Assembly: GCF_910589235.1 (NCBI RefSeq)
Contig: NC_060955.1
Location: forward strand, 11,490,837-11,554,836
DNA from: Vespa crabro
Lineage: Eukaryota; Arthropoda; Insecta; Hymenoptera; Vespidae
Length of the DNA stretch: 64,000 bases
Reading direction: 5' to 3'
The notes below the pieces were generated by a model. It was not told the origin of the DNA. It worked only from the letters and a program-made list of their open reading frames with translations, and did not search any database. This document shows, one piece after another, positions 38,201 to 51,051 of this stretch; the stretch's first letter is position 1; each line of letters starts with the position of its first letter. A program made the translations under genes and the position numbers.

Positions 38201-39215
38201 ATGAAATCTCATTCAAATTGAATTAGTTTATATTCTGTCGACGCAGAATAAAGATTACAACAAGAATATATCTTCCTGACTGTGTGTAAATAGAAGTTTT
38301 AACATGAAAATTGTCGAAAAATGAGATCGACAAATGCGAATTTTGTTAAATGCTGAGATAAAATCGTGAACACATTGAAATTACTCGTACCACAGTTTCA
38401 GAAATGTTTCCAATCAATTCGGACATTGTATTTCTGAAGATCAAACATTTATTTTATCTTGGAATCGACGTTATAACCTTGTTTCATATTTTATATACGA
38501 TTATTAGCTCATAAAGAAGTATCATCGAAATACGAAATTTGAAATCTCAATCAATATCAATGCTTTTATATTCTATCGACGCAGAATATACAAAGCAACA
38601 AGAACATAAGTTTGTCACTATGTGTAAATACGAGTTTTAACATGAATATTGTCGAAAATTGAGATCGACACATGCGAATTTCTTTAATTGCAGAGTTGTA
38701 ATCGTGAAATCATTGAACTTATTCGTACCACAGCTTGAGAAATGTTTCCAATCTATTCGGACATTGTATTTCTGAAGATCAAACATCCATTTTATCTTGG
38801 AATCGACGTTATAACCTTGTTTCATATTTTATATACGATTATTAGCTCATAAAGAATTATCATCGAAATACGAAATTTGAAATCTCAATCAATATCAATA
38901 CTATTATATTCTATCGACGCAGAATATACAATGGAACAAGTTCATAAGTTTGTCACTATGTGTAAATACGAGATTCAACATGAATATTGTAGAAAAATGA
39001 GATCGACACATGCGAATTTCTTTAATTGCAGAGATGTAATCGTGAAATCATTGAACTTACTCGTACCACAGCTTGAGAAATGTTTCCAATCGATTCGGAC
39101 ATTGTATTTCTGAAGGTCAAACATCTATTTTATATTGGTATCGACGTTTTAACCTTGTTTCTTATCGTATATACGTTTTTTCGTTCATAATGGCGTACCA
39201 TCGAAATACGAAATA
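38201..39215 (+). repeat. 3-mer, C-A/D-B/D chimera
   Basis: Monomers at 38201, 38539 and 38877. The second repeats the A/D chimera of 35832. The third has a B front (AATACTATT, CAAGTTCATAAG), a D middle (CTTTAATTGCAGAGATG) and a type II end, with GATCAAAC changed to GGTCAAAC. This patching leaves a 78-codon open frame by chance. Confidence 0.9.
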
Positions 39216-40229
39216 ATGAAATCTCATTCAATTCAATTAGTTTATATTCTGTCGACGCAGAATAAAGATTACAACAAGAATATATCTTCGTGACTGTGTG
39301 TAAATAGAAGTTTTAACATGAAAATTGTCGAATAATGAGATCGACAAATGCGAATTTTGTTAAATGCTGAGATAAAATCGTGAACACATTGAAATTACTC
39401 GTACCACAGTTTCAGAAATGTTTCCAATCAATTCGGACATTGTATTTCTGAAGATCAAACATTTATTTTATCTTTGAATCGACGTTATAACCTTGTTTCA
39501 TATTTTATATACGATTATTAGCTCATAAAGAAATATCATCGAAATACGAAATTTGAAATCTCAATCAATATCAATGCTTTTATATTCTATCGACGCAGAA
39601 TATACAAAGGAACAAGAACATAAGTTTGTCACTATGTGTAAATACGAGTTTCAACATGAATATTGTAGAAAAATGAGATCGACACATGCGAATTTCGTTA
39701 ATTGCAGAGCTTCAATCGTGAAAACATTGAACTTACTCGTACCACAGCTTGAGAAATGTTTCCAATCGATTCGGACATTGTATTTCTGAAGATCATACAT
39801 CCATTTTATCTTGGAATCGACGTTATAACCTTGTTTCATATGTTATATATGATTATTAGCTCATAAAGAATTATCATCGAAATACGAAATTTGAAATCTC
39901 AATCAATAACAATGCTATTATATTCTATCGACGCAGAATATACAATGGAACAAGATCATAAGTTTGTCACTATGTGTAAATACTAGTTTCAACATGAATA
40001 TTGTAGAAAAATGAGATCGACACATGCGAATTTCGTTAATTGCTGAGATGTAATCGTGAAATCATTGAACTAACTCGTACCACAACTTGAGAATTGTTTC
40101 CAATCGATTCGGACATTGTATTTCTGAAGATCAAACATCTATTTGATATTGGAATCGACGTTTTGACCTTGTTTCTTATCGTATATACGTTTTTTCGTTC
40201 ATAATGGCGTACCATCGAAATACGAAATA
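39216..40229 (+). repeat. 3-mer HOR unit C-A-B, 1,014 bp
   Basis: Monomers at 39216, 39553 and 39891. The C is one base short (CTCATTCAATTCAATTAG) and has CTTCGTGACTG and CGAATAATGAG. All three marks recur in the C at 41245. Confidence 0.9.
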
Positions 40230-41244
40230 ATGAAATCTCATTCAAATTCAATTAGTTTATATTCTGTCGACGCAGAATAAAGATTACAACAAGAATATAT
40301 CTTCCTGACTGTGTGTAAAAAGAAGTTTTAACATGAAAATTGTCGAAAAATGAGATCGACAAATGCGAATTTTGTTAAATGCTGAGATAAAATCGTGAAC
40401 ACATTGAAATTACTCGTACCACAGCTTCAGAAATGTTTCCAATCAATTCGGACATTGTATTTCTGAAGATCAAACATTTATTTTATCTTTGAATCGACGT
40501 TATAACCTTGTTTCATATTTTATATACGATTATTAGCTCATAAAGAAATATCATCGAAATACGAAATTTGAAATCTCAATCAATATCAATGCTTTTATAT
40601 TCTATCGACGCAGAATATACAAAGGAACAAGAACATAAGTTTGTCACTATGTGTAAATACGAGTTTCAACATGAATATTGTAGAAAAATGAGATCGACAC
40701 ATGCGAATTTCGTTAATTGCAGAGCTTCAATCGTGAAAACATTGAACTTACTCGTACCACATCTTGAGAAATGTTTCCAATCGATTCGGACATTGTATTT
40801 CTGAAGATCATACATCCATTTTATCTTGGAAACGACGTTATAACCTTGTTTCATATGTTATATATGATTATTAGCTCATAAAGAAGTATCATCGAAATAC
40901 GAAATTTGAAATCTCAATCAATATCAATGCTATTATATTCTGTCGACGCAGAATACACAATGGAACAAGAAAATAAGTTTGTCACTATGTGTAAATACGA
41001 GTTTTAACATGAATATTGTCGAAAATTGAGATCGACACATGCGAATTTCTTTAATTGCAGAGATGTAATCGTGAAATCATTGAACTTACTCGTACCACAG
41101 CTTGAGAAATGTTTCCAATCGATTCGGACATTGTATTTCTGAAGATCAAACATCTATTTGATATTGGTATCGACGTTTTAACCTTGTTTCTTATCGTATA
41201 TACGTTTTTTCGTTCATAATGGCGTACCATCGAAATACGAAATA
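40230..41244 (+). repeat. 3-mer, C-A-(E/D/B chimera)
   Basis: Monomers at 40230, 40568 and 40906. The third begins E-like (TTCTGTCGACGCAG, ATACACAATGG), becomes D-like (GAGTTTTAACATG, CTTTAATTG) and ends B-like with a type II end, so at least three types are joined in one monomer. The C has TCTTTGAATCG and AAGAAATATC. Confidence 0.88.
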
Positions 41245-41920
41245 ATGAAATCTCATTCAATTCAATTAGTTTATATTCTGTCGACGCAGAATAAAGATTA
41301 CAACAAGAATATATCTTCGTGACTGTATGTAAATAGAAGTTTTAACATGAAAATTGTCGAATAATGAGATCGACAAATGCGAATTTTTTTAAATGCTGAG
41401 ATAAAATCGTGAACACATTGAAATTACTCGTACCACAGCTTCAGAAATGTTTCCAATCAATTCGGACATTGTATTTCTGAAGATCAAACATTTATTTTAT
41501 CTTTGAATCGACGTTATAACCTTGTTTCATATTTTATATACGATTATTAGCTCATAAAGAAATATCATCGAAATACGAAATTTGAAATCTCAATCAATAT
41601 CAATGCTTTTATATTCTATCGACGCAGAATATACAAAGGAACAAGAACATAAGTTTGTCACTATGTGTAAATACGAGTTTCAACATGAATATTGTAGAAA
41701 AATGAGATCGACACATGCGAATTTCGTTAATTGCTGAGATATAATCGTGAAATCATTGAACTAACTCGTACCACAGCTTGAGAATTGTTTCCAATCGATT
41801 CGGACATTGTATTTCTGAAGATCAAACATCTATTTGATATTGGAATCGACGTTTTAACCTTGTTTCTTATCGTATATACGTTTTTTCGTTCATAATGGCG
41901 TACCATCGAAATACGAAATA
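41245..41920 (+). repeat. 2-mer unit, C-A/B chimera, 676 bp
   Basis: Monomers at 41245 (C, one base short) and 41582. The second has an A front (CAAAGGAACAAGAAC) and a B end from TTGCTGAGATATAATC, so an A-B pair has collapsed into one monomer. Confidence 0.9.
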
Positions 41921-42935
41921 ATGAAATCTCATTCAAATTCAATTAGTTTATATTCTGTCGACGCAGAATAAAGATTACAACAAGAATATATCTTCCTGAA
42001 TGTGTGTAAATAGAAGTTTTAACATGAAAATTGTCGAAAAATGAGATCGACAAATGCGAATTTTGTTAAATGCTGAGATAAAATCGTGAACACATTGAAA
42101 TTACTCGTACCACAGTTTCAGAAATGTTTCCAATCAATTCAGACATTGTATTTCTGAAGATCAAACATTTATTTTATCTTGGAATCGAAGTTATAACCTT
42201 GTTTCATATTTTATATACGATTATTAGCTCATAAAGAAGTATCATCGAAATACGAAATTTGAAATCTCAATCAATATCAATGCTTTTATATTCTATCGAC
42301 GCAGAATATACAAAGGAACAAGAACATAAGTTTGTCACTATGTGTAAATACGAGTTTCAACATGAATATTGTAGAAAAATGAGATCGACACATGCGAATT
42401 TCGTTAATTGCAGAGCTTCAATCGTGAAAACATTGAACTTACTCGTACCACAGCTTGAGAAATGTTTCCAATCGATTCGGACATTGTATTTCTGAAGATC
42501 ATACATCCATTTTATCTTGGAATCGACGTTATAACCTTGTTTCATATGTTATATATGATTATTAGCTCATAAAGAATTATCATCGAAATACGAAATTTGA
42601 AATCTCAATCAATATCAATGCTATTATATTCTATCGACGCAGAATATACAATGGAACAAGATCATAAGTTTGTCACTATGTGTAAATACGAGTTTCAACA
42701 TGAATATTGTAGAAAAATGAGATCGACACATGCGAATTTCGTTAATTGCTGAGATGTAATCGTGAAATCATTGAACTAACTCGTACCACAGCTTGAGAAT
42801 TGTTTCCATTCGATTCGGACATTGTATTTCTGAAGATCAAACATCTATTTGATATTGGAATCGACGTTTTAACCTTGTTTCTTATCGTATATACGTTTTT
42901 TCGTTCATAATGGCGTACCATCGAAATACGAAATA
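41921..42935 (+). repeat. 3-mer HOR unit C-A-B, 1,015 bp
   Basis: Monomers at 41921, 42259 and 42597. The C has TCCTGAATGTGTG, which marks the C copies from here to 45.6 kb. The B is the AGATGTAATC subtype with TTCCATTCG. Confidence 0.93.
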
Positions 42936-44288
42936 ATGAAATCTCATTCAAATTCAATTAGTTTATATTCTGTCGACGCAGAATAAAGATTACAACAAGA
43001 ATATATCTTCCTGAATGTGTGTAAATAGAAGTTTTAACATGAAAATTGTCGAATAATGAGATCGACAAATGCGAATTTTGTTAAATGCTGAGATAAAATC
43101 GTGAACACATTGAAATTACTCGTACCACAGTTTCAGAAATGTTTCCAATCTATTCGGACATTGTATTTCTGAAGATCAAACATTTATTTTATCTTGGAAT
43201 CGACGTTATAACCTTGTTTCATATTTTATATACGATTATTAGCTCATAAAGAAGTATCATCGAAATACGAAATTTGAAATCTCAATCAATATCAATGCTT
43301 TTATATTCTATCGACGCAGAATATACAAAGGAACAAGAACATAAGTTTGTCACTATGTGTAAATACGAGTTTCAACATGAATATTGTAGAAAAATGAGAT
43401 CGACACATGCGAATTTCGTTAATTGCAGAGCTTCAATCGTGAAAACATTGAAATTACTCGTACCACAGCTTCAGAAATGTTTCCAATCAATTCGGACATT
43501 GTATTTCTGAAGATCAAACATTTATTTTATCTTTGAATCGACGTTATAACCTTGTTTCATATTTTATATACGATTATTAGCTCATAAAGAAATATCATCG
43601 AAATACGAAATTTGAAATCTCAATCAATATCAATGCTTTTATATTCTATCGACGCAGAATATACAAAGGAACAAGAACATAAGTTTGTCACTATGTGTAA
43701 ATACGAGTTTCAACATGAATATTGTAGAAAAATGAGATCGACACATGCGAATTTCGTTAATTGCAGAGCTTCAATCGTGAAAACATTGAACTTACTCGTA
43801 CCACAGCTTGAGAAATGTTTCCAATCGATTCGGACATTGTATTTCTGAAGATCATACATCCATTTTATCTTGGAATCGACGTTATAACCTTGTTTCATAT
43901 GTTATATATGATTATTAGCTCATAAAGAAGTATCATCGAAATACGAAATTTGAAATCTCAATCAATATCAATGCTATTATATTCTATCGACGCAGAATAT
44001 ACAATGGAACAAGATCATAAGTTTGTCACTATGTGTAAATACGAGTTTCAACATGAATATTGTAGAAAAATGAGATCGACACATGCGAATTTCGTTAATT
44101 GCTGAGATGTAATCGTGAAATCATTGAACTAACTCGTACCACAGCTTGAGAATTGTTTCCAATCGATTCGGACATTGTATTTCTGAAGATCAAACATCTA
44201 TTTGATATTGGAATCGACGTTTTAACCTTGTTTCTTATCGTATATACGTTTTTTCGTTCATAATGGCGTACCATCGAAATACGAAATA
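42936..44288 (+). repeat. 4-mer, C-A/C-A-B, 1,353 bp
   Basis: Monomers at 42936, 43274, 43612 and 43950. The second is A in front and C at the back (GAAATTACTCG, CAGCTTCAG, TCTTTGAATCG, AAGAAATATC). It matches the C backs at 40230 and 41245, so one extra monomer was gained by unequal exchange between A and C. Confidence 0.9.
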
Positions 44289-46318
44289 ATGAAATCTCAT
44301 TCAAATTCAATTAGTTTATATTCTGTCGACGCAGAATAAAGATTACAACAAGAATATATCTTCCTGAATGTGTGTAAATAGAAGTTTTAACATGAACATT
44401 GTCGAAAAATGAGATCGACAAATGCGAATTTTGTTAAATGCTGAGATAAAATCGTGAACACATTGAAATTACTCGTACCACAGTTTCAGAAATGTTTCCA
44501 ATCAATTCGGACATTGTATTTCTGAAGATCAAACATTTATTTTATCTTGGAATCGAAGTTATAACCTTGTTTCATATTTTATATACGATTATTAGCTCAT
44601 AAAGAAGTATCATCGAAATACGAAATTTTAAATCTCAATCAATATCAATGCTTTTATATTCTATCGACGCAGAATATACAAAGGAACAAGAACATAAGTT
44701 TGTCACTATGTGTAAATACGAGTTTCAACATGAATATTGTAGAAAAATGAGATCGACACATGCGAATTTCGTTAATTGCAGAGCTTCAATCGTGAAAACA
44801 TTGAACTTACTCGTACCACAGCTTGAGAAATGTTTCCAATCGATTCGGACATTGTATTTCTGAAGATCATACATCCATTTTATCTTGGAATCGACGTTAT
44901 AACCTTGTTTCATATGTTATATATGATTATTAGCTCATAAAGAAGTATCATCGAAATACGAAATTTGAAATCTCAATCAATATCAATGCTATTATATTCT
45001 ATCGACGCAGAATATACAATGGAACAAGATCATAAGTTTGTCACTATGTGTAAATACGAGTTTCAACATGAATATTGTAGAAAAATGAGATCGACACATG
45101 CGAATTTCGTTAATTGCTGAGATGTAATCGTGAAATCATTGAACTAACTCGTACCACAGCTTGAGAATTGTTTCCAATCGATTCGGACATTGTATTTCTG
45201 AAGATCAAACATCTATTTGATATTGGAATCGACGTTTTAACCTTGTTTCTTATCGTATATACGTTTTTTCGTTCATAATGGCGTACCATCGAAATACGAA
45301 ATAATGAAATCTCATTCAAATTCAATTAGTTTATATTCTGTCGACGCAGAATAAAGATTACAACAAGAATATATCTTCCTGAATGTGTGTAAATAGAAGT
45401 TTTAACATGAACATTGTCGAAAAATGAGATCGACAAATGCGAATTTTGTTAAATGCTGAGATAAAATCGTGAACACATTGAAATTACTCGTACCACAGTT
45501 TCAGAAATGTTTCCAATCAATTCGGACATTGTATTTCTGAAGATCAAACATTTATTTTATCTTGGAATCGAAGTTATAACCTTGTTTCATATTTTATATA
45601 CGATTATTAGCTCATAAAGAAGTATCATCGAAATACGAAATTTTAAATCTCAATCAATATCAATGCTTTTATATTCTATCGACGCAGAATATACAAAGGA
45701 ACAAGAACATAAGTTTGTCACTATGTGTAAATACGAGTTTCAACATGAATATTGTAGAAAAATGAGATCGACACATGCGAATTTCGTTAATTGCAGAGCT
45801 TCAATCGTGAAAACATTGAACTTACTCGTACCACAGCTTGAGAAATGTTTCCAATCGATTCGGACATTGTATTTCTGAAGATCATACATCCATTTTATCT
45901 TGGAATCGACGTTATAACCTTGTTTCATATGTTATATATGATTATTAGCTCATAAAGAAGTATCATCGAAATACGAAATTTGAAATCTCAATCTATATCA
46001 ATGCTATTATATTCTATCGACGCAGAATATACAATGGAACAAGATCATAAGTTTGTCACTATGTGTAAAAACGAGTTTCAACATGAATATTGTAGAAAAA
46101 TGAGATCGACACATGCGAATTTCGTTAATTGCTGAGATGTAATCGTGAAATCATTGAACTAATTCGTACCACAGCTTGAGAATTGTTTCCAATCGATTCG
46201 GACATTGTATTTCTGAAGATCAAACATCTATTTGATATTGGAATCGACGTTTTAACATTGTTTCTTATCGTATATACGTTTTTTCGTTCATAATGGCGTA
46301 CCATCGAAATACGAAATA
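44289..46318 (+). repeat. Two 3-mer HOR units C-A-B, 1,015 bp each
   Basis: Units start at 44289 and 45304. Private marks are ATGAACATTGTCG in C and AAATTTTAAATCTC at the start of A; both recur in only one other place, at 61199-61874. The last B (45980) introduces AATCTATATC, GTAAAAACGAG, AATTCGTACC and AACATTG, the features of the next region. Confidence 0.93.
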
Positions 46319-49300
46319 ATGAAATCTCATTCAAATTCAATTAGTTTATATTCTGTCGACGCAGAATAAAGATTACAACAAGAATATATCTTCCTGACTG
46401 TGTGTAAATAGAAGTTTTAACATGAAAATTGTCGAAAAATGAGATCGACAATTGCGAATTTTGTTAAATGCTGAGATAAAATCGTGAACACATTGAAATT
46501 ACTCGTACCACAGTTTCAGAAATGTTTCCAATCAATTCGGACATTGTATTTCTGAAGATCAAACATTTATTTTATCTTGGAATCGACGTTATAACCTTGT
46601 TTCATATTTTATATACGATTATTAGCTCATAAAGAAGTATCATCGAAATACGAAATTTGAAATCTCAATCAATATCAATGCTTTTACATTCTATCGACGC
46701 AGAATATACAAAGGAACAAGAACATAAGTTTGTCACTATGTGTAAATACGAGTTTCAACATGAATATTGTAGAAAAATGAGATCGACACATGCGAATTTC
46801 GTTAATTCCAGAGCTTCAATCGTGAAAACATTGAACTTACTCGTACCCCAGCTTGAGAAATGTTTCCAATCGATTCGGACATTGTATTTCTGAAGATCAT
46901 ACATCCATTTTATCTTGGAATCGATGTTATAACCTTGTTTCATATGTTATATATGATTATTAGCTCATAAAGAAGTATCATCGAAATACGAAATTTGAAA
47001 TCTTAATCAATATCAATGCTTTTATATTCTATCGACTCAGAATATACAAAGGAACAAGAACATAAGTTTGTCACTATGTGTAAATACGAGATTCAACATG
47101 AATATTGTAGAAAAATGAGATCGACACATGCGAATTTCGTTAATTGCTGAGATTTAATCGTGAAAGCATTGAACTAACTCGTACCACAGCTTGAGAATTG
47201 TTTCCAATCGATTCGGACATTGTATTTCTGAAGATCAAACATTTATTTTATCTTGGAATCGAAGTTATAACCTTGTTTCATATTTTATATACGATTATTA
47301 GCTCATAAAGAAGTATCATCGAAATACGAAATTTGAAATCTCAATCAATATCAATGCTTTTATATTCTATCGACGCAGAATATACAAAGGAACAAGAACA
47401 TAATTTTGTCACTATGTGTAAATACGAGTTTCAACATGAATATTGTAGAAAAATTAGATCGACACATGCGATTTTCGTTAATTGCAGAGCTTCAATCGTG
47501 AAAACATTGAACTTACTCGTACCACAGCTTGAGAATTGTTTCCAATCGATTCGGACATTGTATTTCTGAAGATCAAACATCTATTTGATATTGGAATCGA
47601 CGTTTTAACCTTGTTTCATATGTTATATATGATTATTAGCTCATAAAGAAGTATCATCGAAATACGAAATTTGAAATCTCAATCAATATCAATGCTATTA
47701 TATTCTATCGACGCAGAATATACAATGGAACAAGATCATAAGTTTGTCACTATGTGTAAATACGAGTTTCAACATGAATATTGTAGAAAAATGAGATCGA
47801 CACATGCGAATTTCGTTAATTGCTGAGATGTAATCGTGAAATCATTGAACTAATTCGCACCACAGATTGAGAATTGTTTCCAATCGATTCGGACATTGTA
47901 TTTCTGAAGATCAAACATTTATTTTATCTTGGAATCGAAGTTATAACCTTGTTTCATATGTTATATACGATTATTAGCTCATAAAGAAGTATCATCGAAA
48001 TACGAAATTTGAAATCTCAATCAATATCAATGCTTTTATATTCTATCGACGCAGAATATACAAAGGAACAAGAACATAAGTTTGTCACTATGTGTAAATA
48101 CGAGTTTCAACATGAATATTGTAGAAAAATTAGATCGACACATGCGATTTTCGTTAATTGCAGAGCTTCAATCGTGAAAACATTGAACTTACTCGTACCA
48201 CAGCTTGAGAATTGTTTCCAATCGATTCGGACATTGTATCTCTGAAGATCAAACATCTATTTGATATTGGAATCGACGTTTTAACCTTGTTTCATATGTT
48301 ATATATGATTATTAGCTCATAAAGAAGTATCATCGAAATACGAAATTTGAAATCTCAATCAATATCAATGCTATTATATTCTATCGACGCAGAATATACA
48401 ATGGAACAAGATCATAAGTTTGTCACTATGTGTAAAAACGAGTTTCAACATGAATATTGTAGAAAAATGAGATCGACACATGCGAATTTCGTTAATTGCT
48501 GAGATGTAATCGTGAAATCATTGAACTAATTCGCACCACAGATTGAGAATTGTTTCCAATCGATTCGGACATTGTATTTCTGAAGATCAAACATTTATTT
48601 TATCTTGGAATCGAAGTTATAACCTTGTTTCATATTTTATATACGATTATTAGCTCATAAAGAAGTATCATCGAAATACGAAATTTGAAATCTCAATCAA
48701 TATCAATGCTTTTATATTCTATCGACGCAGAATATACAAAGGAACAAGAACATAAGTTTGTCACTATGTGTAAATACGAGTTTCAACATGAATATTGTAG
48801 AAAAATTAGATCGACACATGCGATTTTCGTTAATTGCAGAGCTTCAATCGTGAAAACATTGAACTTACTCGTACCACAGCTTGAGAATTGTTTCCAATCG
48901 ATTCGGACATTGTATTTCTGAAGATCAAACATCTATTTGATATTGGAATCGACGTTTTAACCTTGTTTCATATGTTATATATGATTATTAGCTCATAAAG
49001 AAGTATCATCGAAATACGAAATTTGAAATCTCAATCAATATCAATGCTATTATATTCTATCGACGCAGAATATACAATGGAACAAGATCATAAGTTTGTC
49101 ACTATGTGTAAAAACGAGTTTCAACATGAATATTGTAGAAAAATGAGATCGACACATGCGAATTTCGTTAATTGCTGAGATGTAATCGTGAAATCATTGA
49201 ACTAATTCGCACCACAGATTGAGAATTGTTTCCAATCGATTCGGACATTGTATTTCTGAAGATCAAACATCTATTTGATATTGGAATCGACGTTTTAACA

Positions 49301-49361
49301 TTGTTTCTTATCGTATATACGTTTTTTCGCTCATAATGGCGTACCATCGAAATACGAAATA
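46319..49361 (+). repeat. 9-mer HOR unit, second family, 3,043 bp
   Basis: Order C-A-F-A''-G-A''-G-A''-B, monomers at 46319, 46657, 46995, 47333, 47671, 48009, 48347, 48685 and 49023. The A carries TACCCCAGC and ATCGATGTT, and the C carries GACAATTGCG. These marks recur in the 5-mers at 58493 and 62214 but not in the next two 9-mers. Confidence 0.93.
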
Positions 49362-50037
49362 ATGAAATCTCATTCAAATTCAATTAGTTTATATTCTGTC
49401 GACGCAGAATAAAGATTACAACAAGAATATATCTTCCTGACTGTGTGTAAATAGAAGTTTTAACATGAAAATTGTCGAAAAATGAGATCGACAAATGCGA
49501 ATTTTGTTAAATGCTGAGATAAAATCGTGAACACATTGAAATTACTCGTACCACAGTTTCAGAAATGTTTCCAATCAATTCGGACATTGTATTTCTGAAG
49601 ATCAAACATTTATTTTATCTTGGAATCGACGTTATAACCTTGTTTCATATTTTATATACGATTATTAGCTCATAAAGAAGTATCATCGAAATACGAAATT
49701 TGAAATCTCAATCAATATCAATGCTTTTACATTCTATCGACGCAGAATATACAAAGGAACAAGAACATAAGTTTGTCACTATGTGTAAATACGAGTTTCA
49801 ACATGAATATTGTAGAAAAATGAGATCGACACATGCGAATTTCGTTAATTGCAGAGCTTCAATCGTGAAAACATTGAACTTACTCGTACCACAGCTTGAG
49901 AAATGTTTCCAATCGATTCGGACATTGTATTTCTGAAGATCATACATCCATTTTATCTTGGAATCGACGTTATAACCTTGTTTCATATGTTATATATGAT
50001 TATTAGCTCATAAAGAAGTATCATCGAAATACGAAAT

Positions 50038-50375
50038 TTGAAATCTTAATCAATATCAATGCTTTTATATTCTATCGACTCAGAATATACAAAGGAACAA
50101 GAACATAAGTTTGTCACTATGTGTAAATACGAGATTCAACATGAATATTGTAGAAAAATGAGATCGACACATGCGAATTTCGTTAATTGCTGAGATTTAA
50201 TCGTGAAAGCATTGAACTAACTCGTACCACAGCTTGAGAATTGTTTCCAATCGATTCGGACATTGTATTTCTGAAGATCAAACATTTATTTTATCTTGGA
50301 ATCGAAGTTATAACCTTGTTTCATATTTTATATACGATTATTAGCTCATAAAGAAGTATCATCGAAATACGAAAT
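50038..50375 (+). repeat. Representative F monomer (338 bp), second HOR family
   Basis: Found only after 46.9 kb (46995, 50038, 55111, 59169, 62890). The front is A-like with AAATCTTAATC and ATCGACTCAGAAT. The middle is B-like (TTGCTGAGATTTAATC, GAGAATTG). The 3' end is C-like (CATTTATTTTATC, ATCGAAGTT, TTTTATATACG) with a type I end. It reads as a fixed mosaic of three older types that was then amplified. Confidence 0.9.
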
Positions 50376-50713
50376 TTGAAATCTCAATCAATATCAATGC
50401 TTTTATATTCTATCGACGCAGAATATACAAAGGAACAAGAACATAAGTTTGTCACTATGTGTAAATACGAGTTTCAACATGAATATTGTAGAAAAATTAG
50501 ATCGACACATGCGATTTTCGTTAATTGCAGAGCTTCAATCGTGAAAACATTGAACTTACTCGTACCACAGCTTGAGAATTGTTTCCAATCGATTCGGACA
50601 TTGTATTTCTGAAGATCAAACATCTATTTGATATTGGAATCGACGTTTTAACCTTGTTTCATATGTTATATATGATTATTAGCTCATAAAGAAGTATCAT
50701 CGAAATACGAAAT
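50376..50713 (+). repeat. Representative A'' monomer (338 bp), second HOR family
   Basis: A-derived monomer with AAAAATTAGATC and CATGCGATTTTCG. It has a B-like stretch (GAGAATTG, CATCTATTTGATATTGG) and then returns to the A-type end CATATGTTATATATG. Copies start at 47333, 48009, 48685, 50376, 51052, 51728, 55449, 56125, 56801, 59507, 60860 and 63228. Three A'' that are followed by a G form the 676-bp dimer steps of the 9-mer. Confidence 0.9.
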
Positions 50714-51051
50714 TTGAAATCTCAATCAATATCAATGCTATTATATTCTATCGACGCAGAATATACAATGGAACAAGATCATAAGTTTGTCACTATGTGT
50801 AAAAACGAGTTTCAACATGAATATTGTAGAAAAATGAGATCGACACATGCGAATTTCGTTAATTGCTGAGATGTAATCGTGAAATCATTGAACTAATTCG
50901 CACCACAGATTGAGAATTGTTTCCAATCGATTCGGACATTGTATTTCTGAAGATCAAACATTTATTTTATCTTGGAATCGAAGTTATAACCTTGTTTCAT
51001 ATTTTATATACGATTATTAGCTCATAAAGAAGTATCATCGAAATACGAAAT
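50714..51051 (+). repeat. Representative G monomer (338 bp), B/C chimera
   Basis: The front and middle are B-like (CAATGCTATTATATTC, CAAGATCATAAG, TTGCTGAGATGTAATC, with AATTCGCACC and CAGATTGAG). The 3' part switches to CATTTATTTTATC and ATCGAAGTT with a type I end, so an A'' follows instead of a C. Copies start at 47671, 48347, 50714, 51390, 55787 and 56463. Confidence 0.88.
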
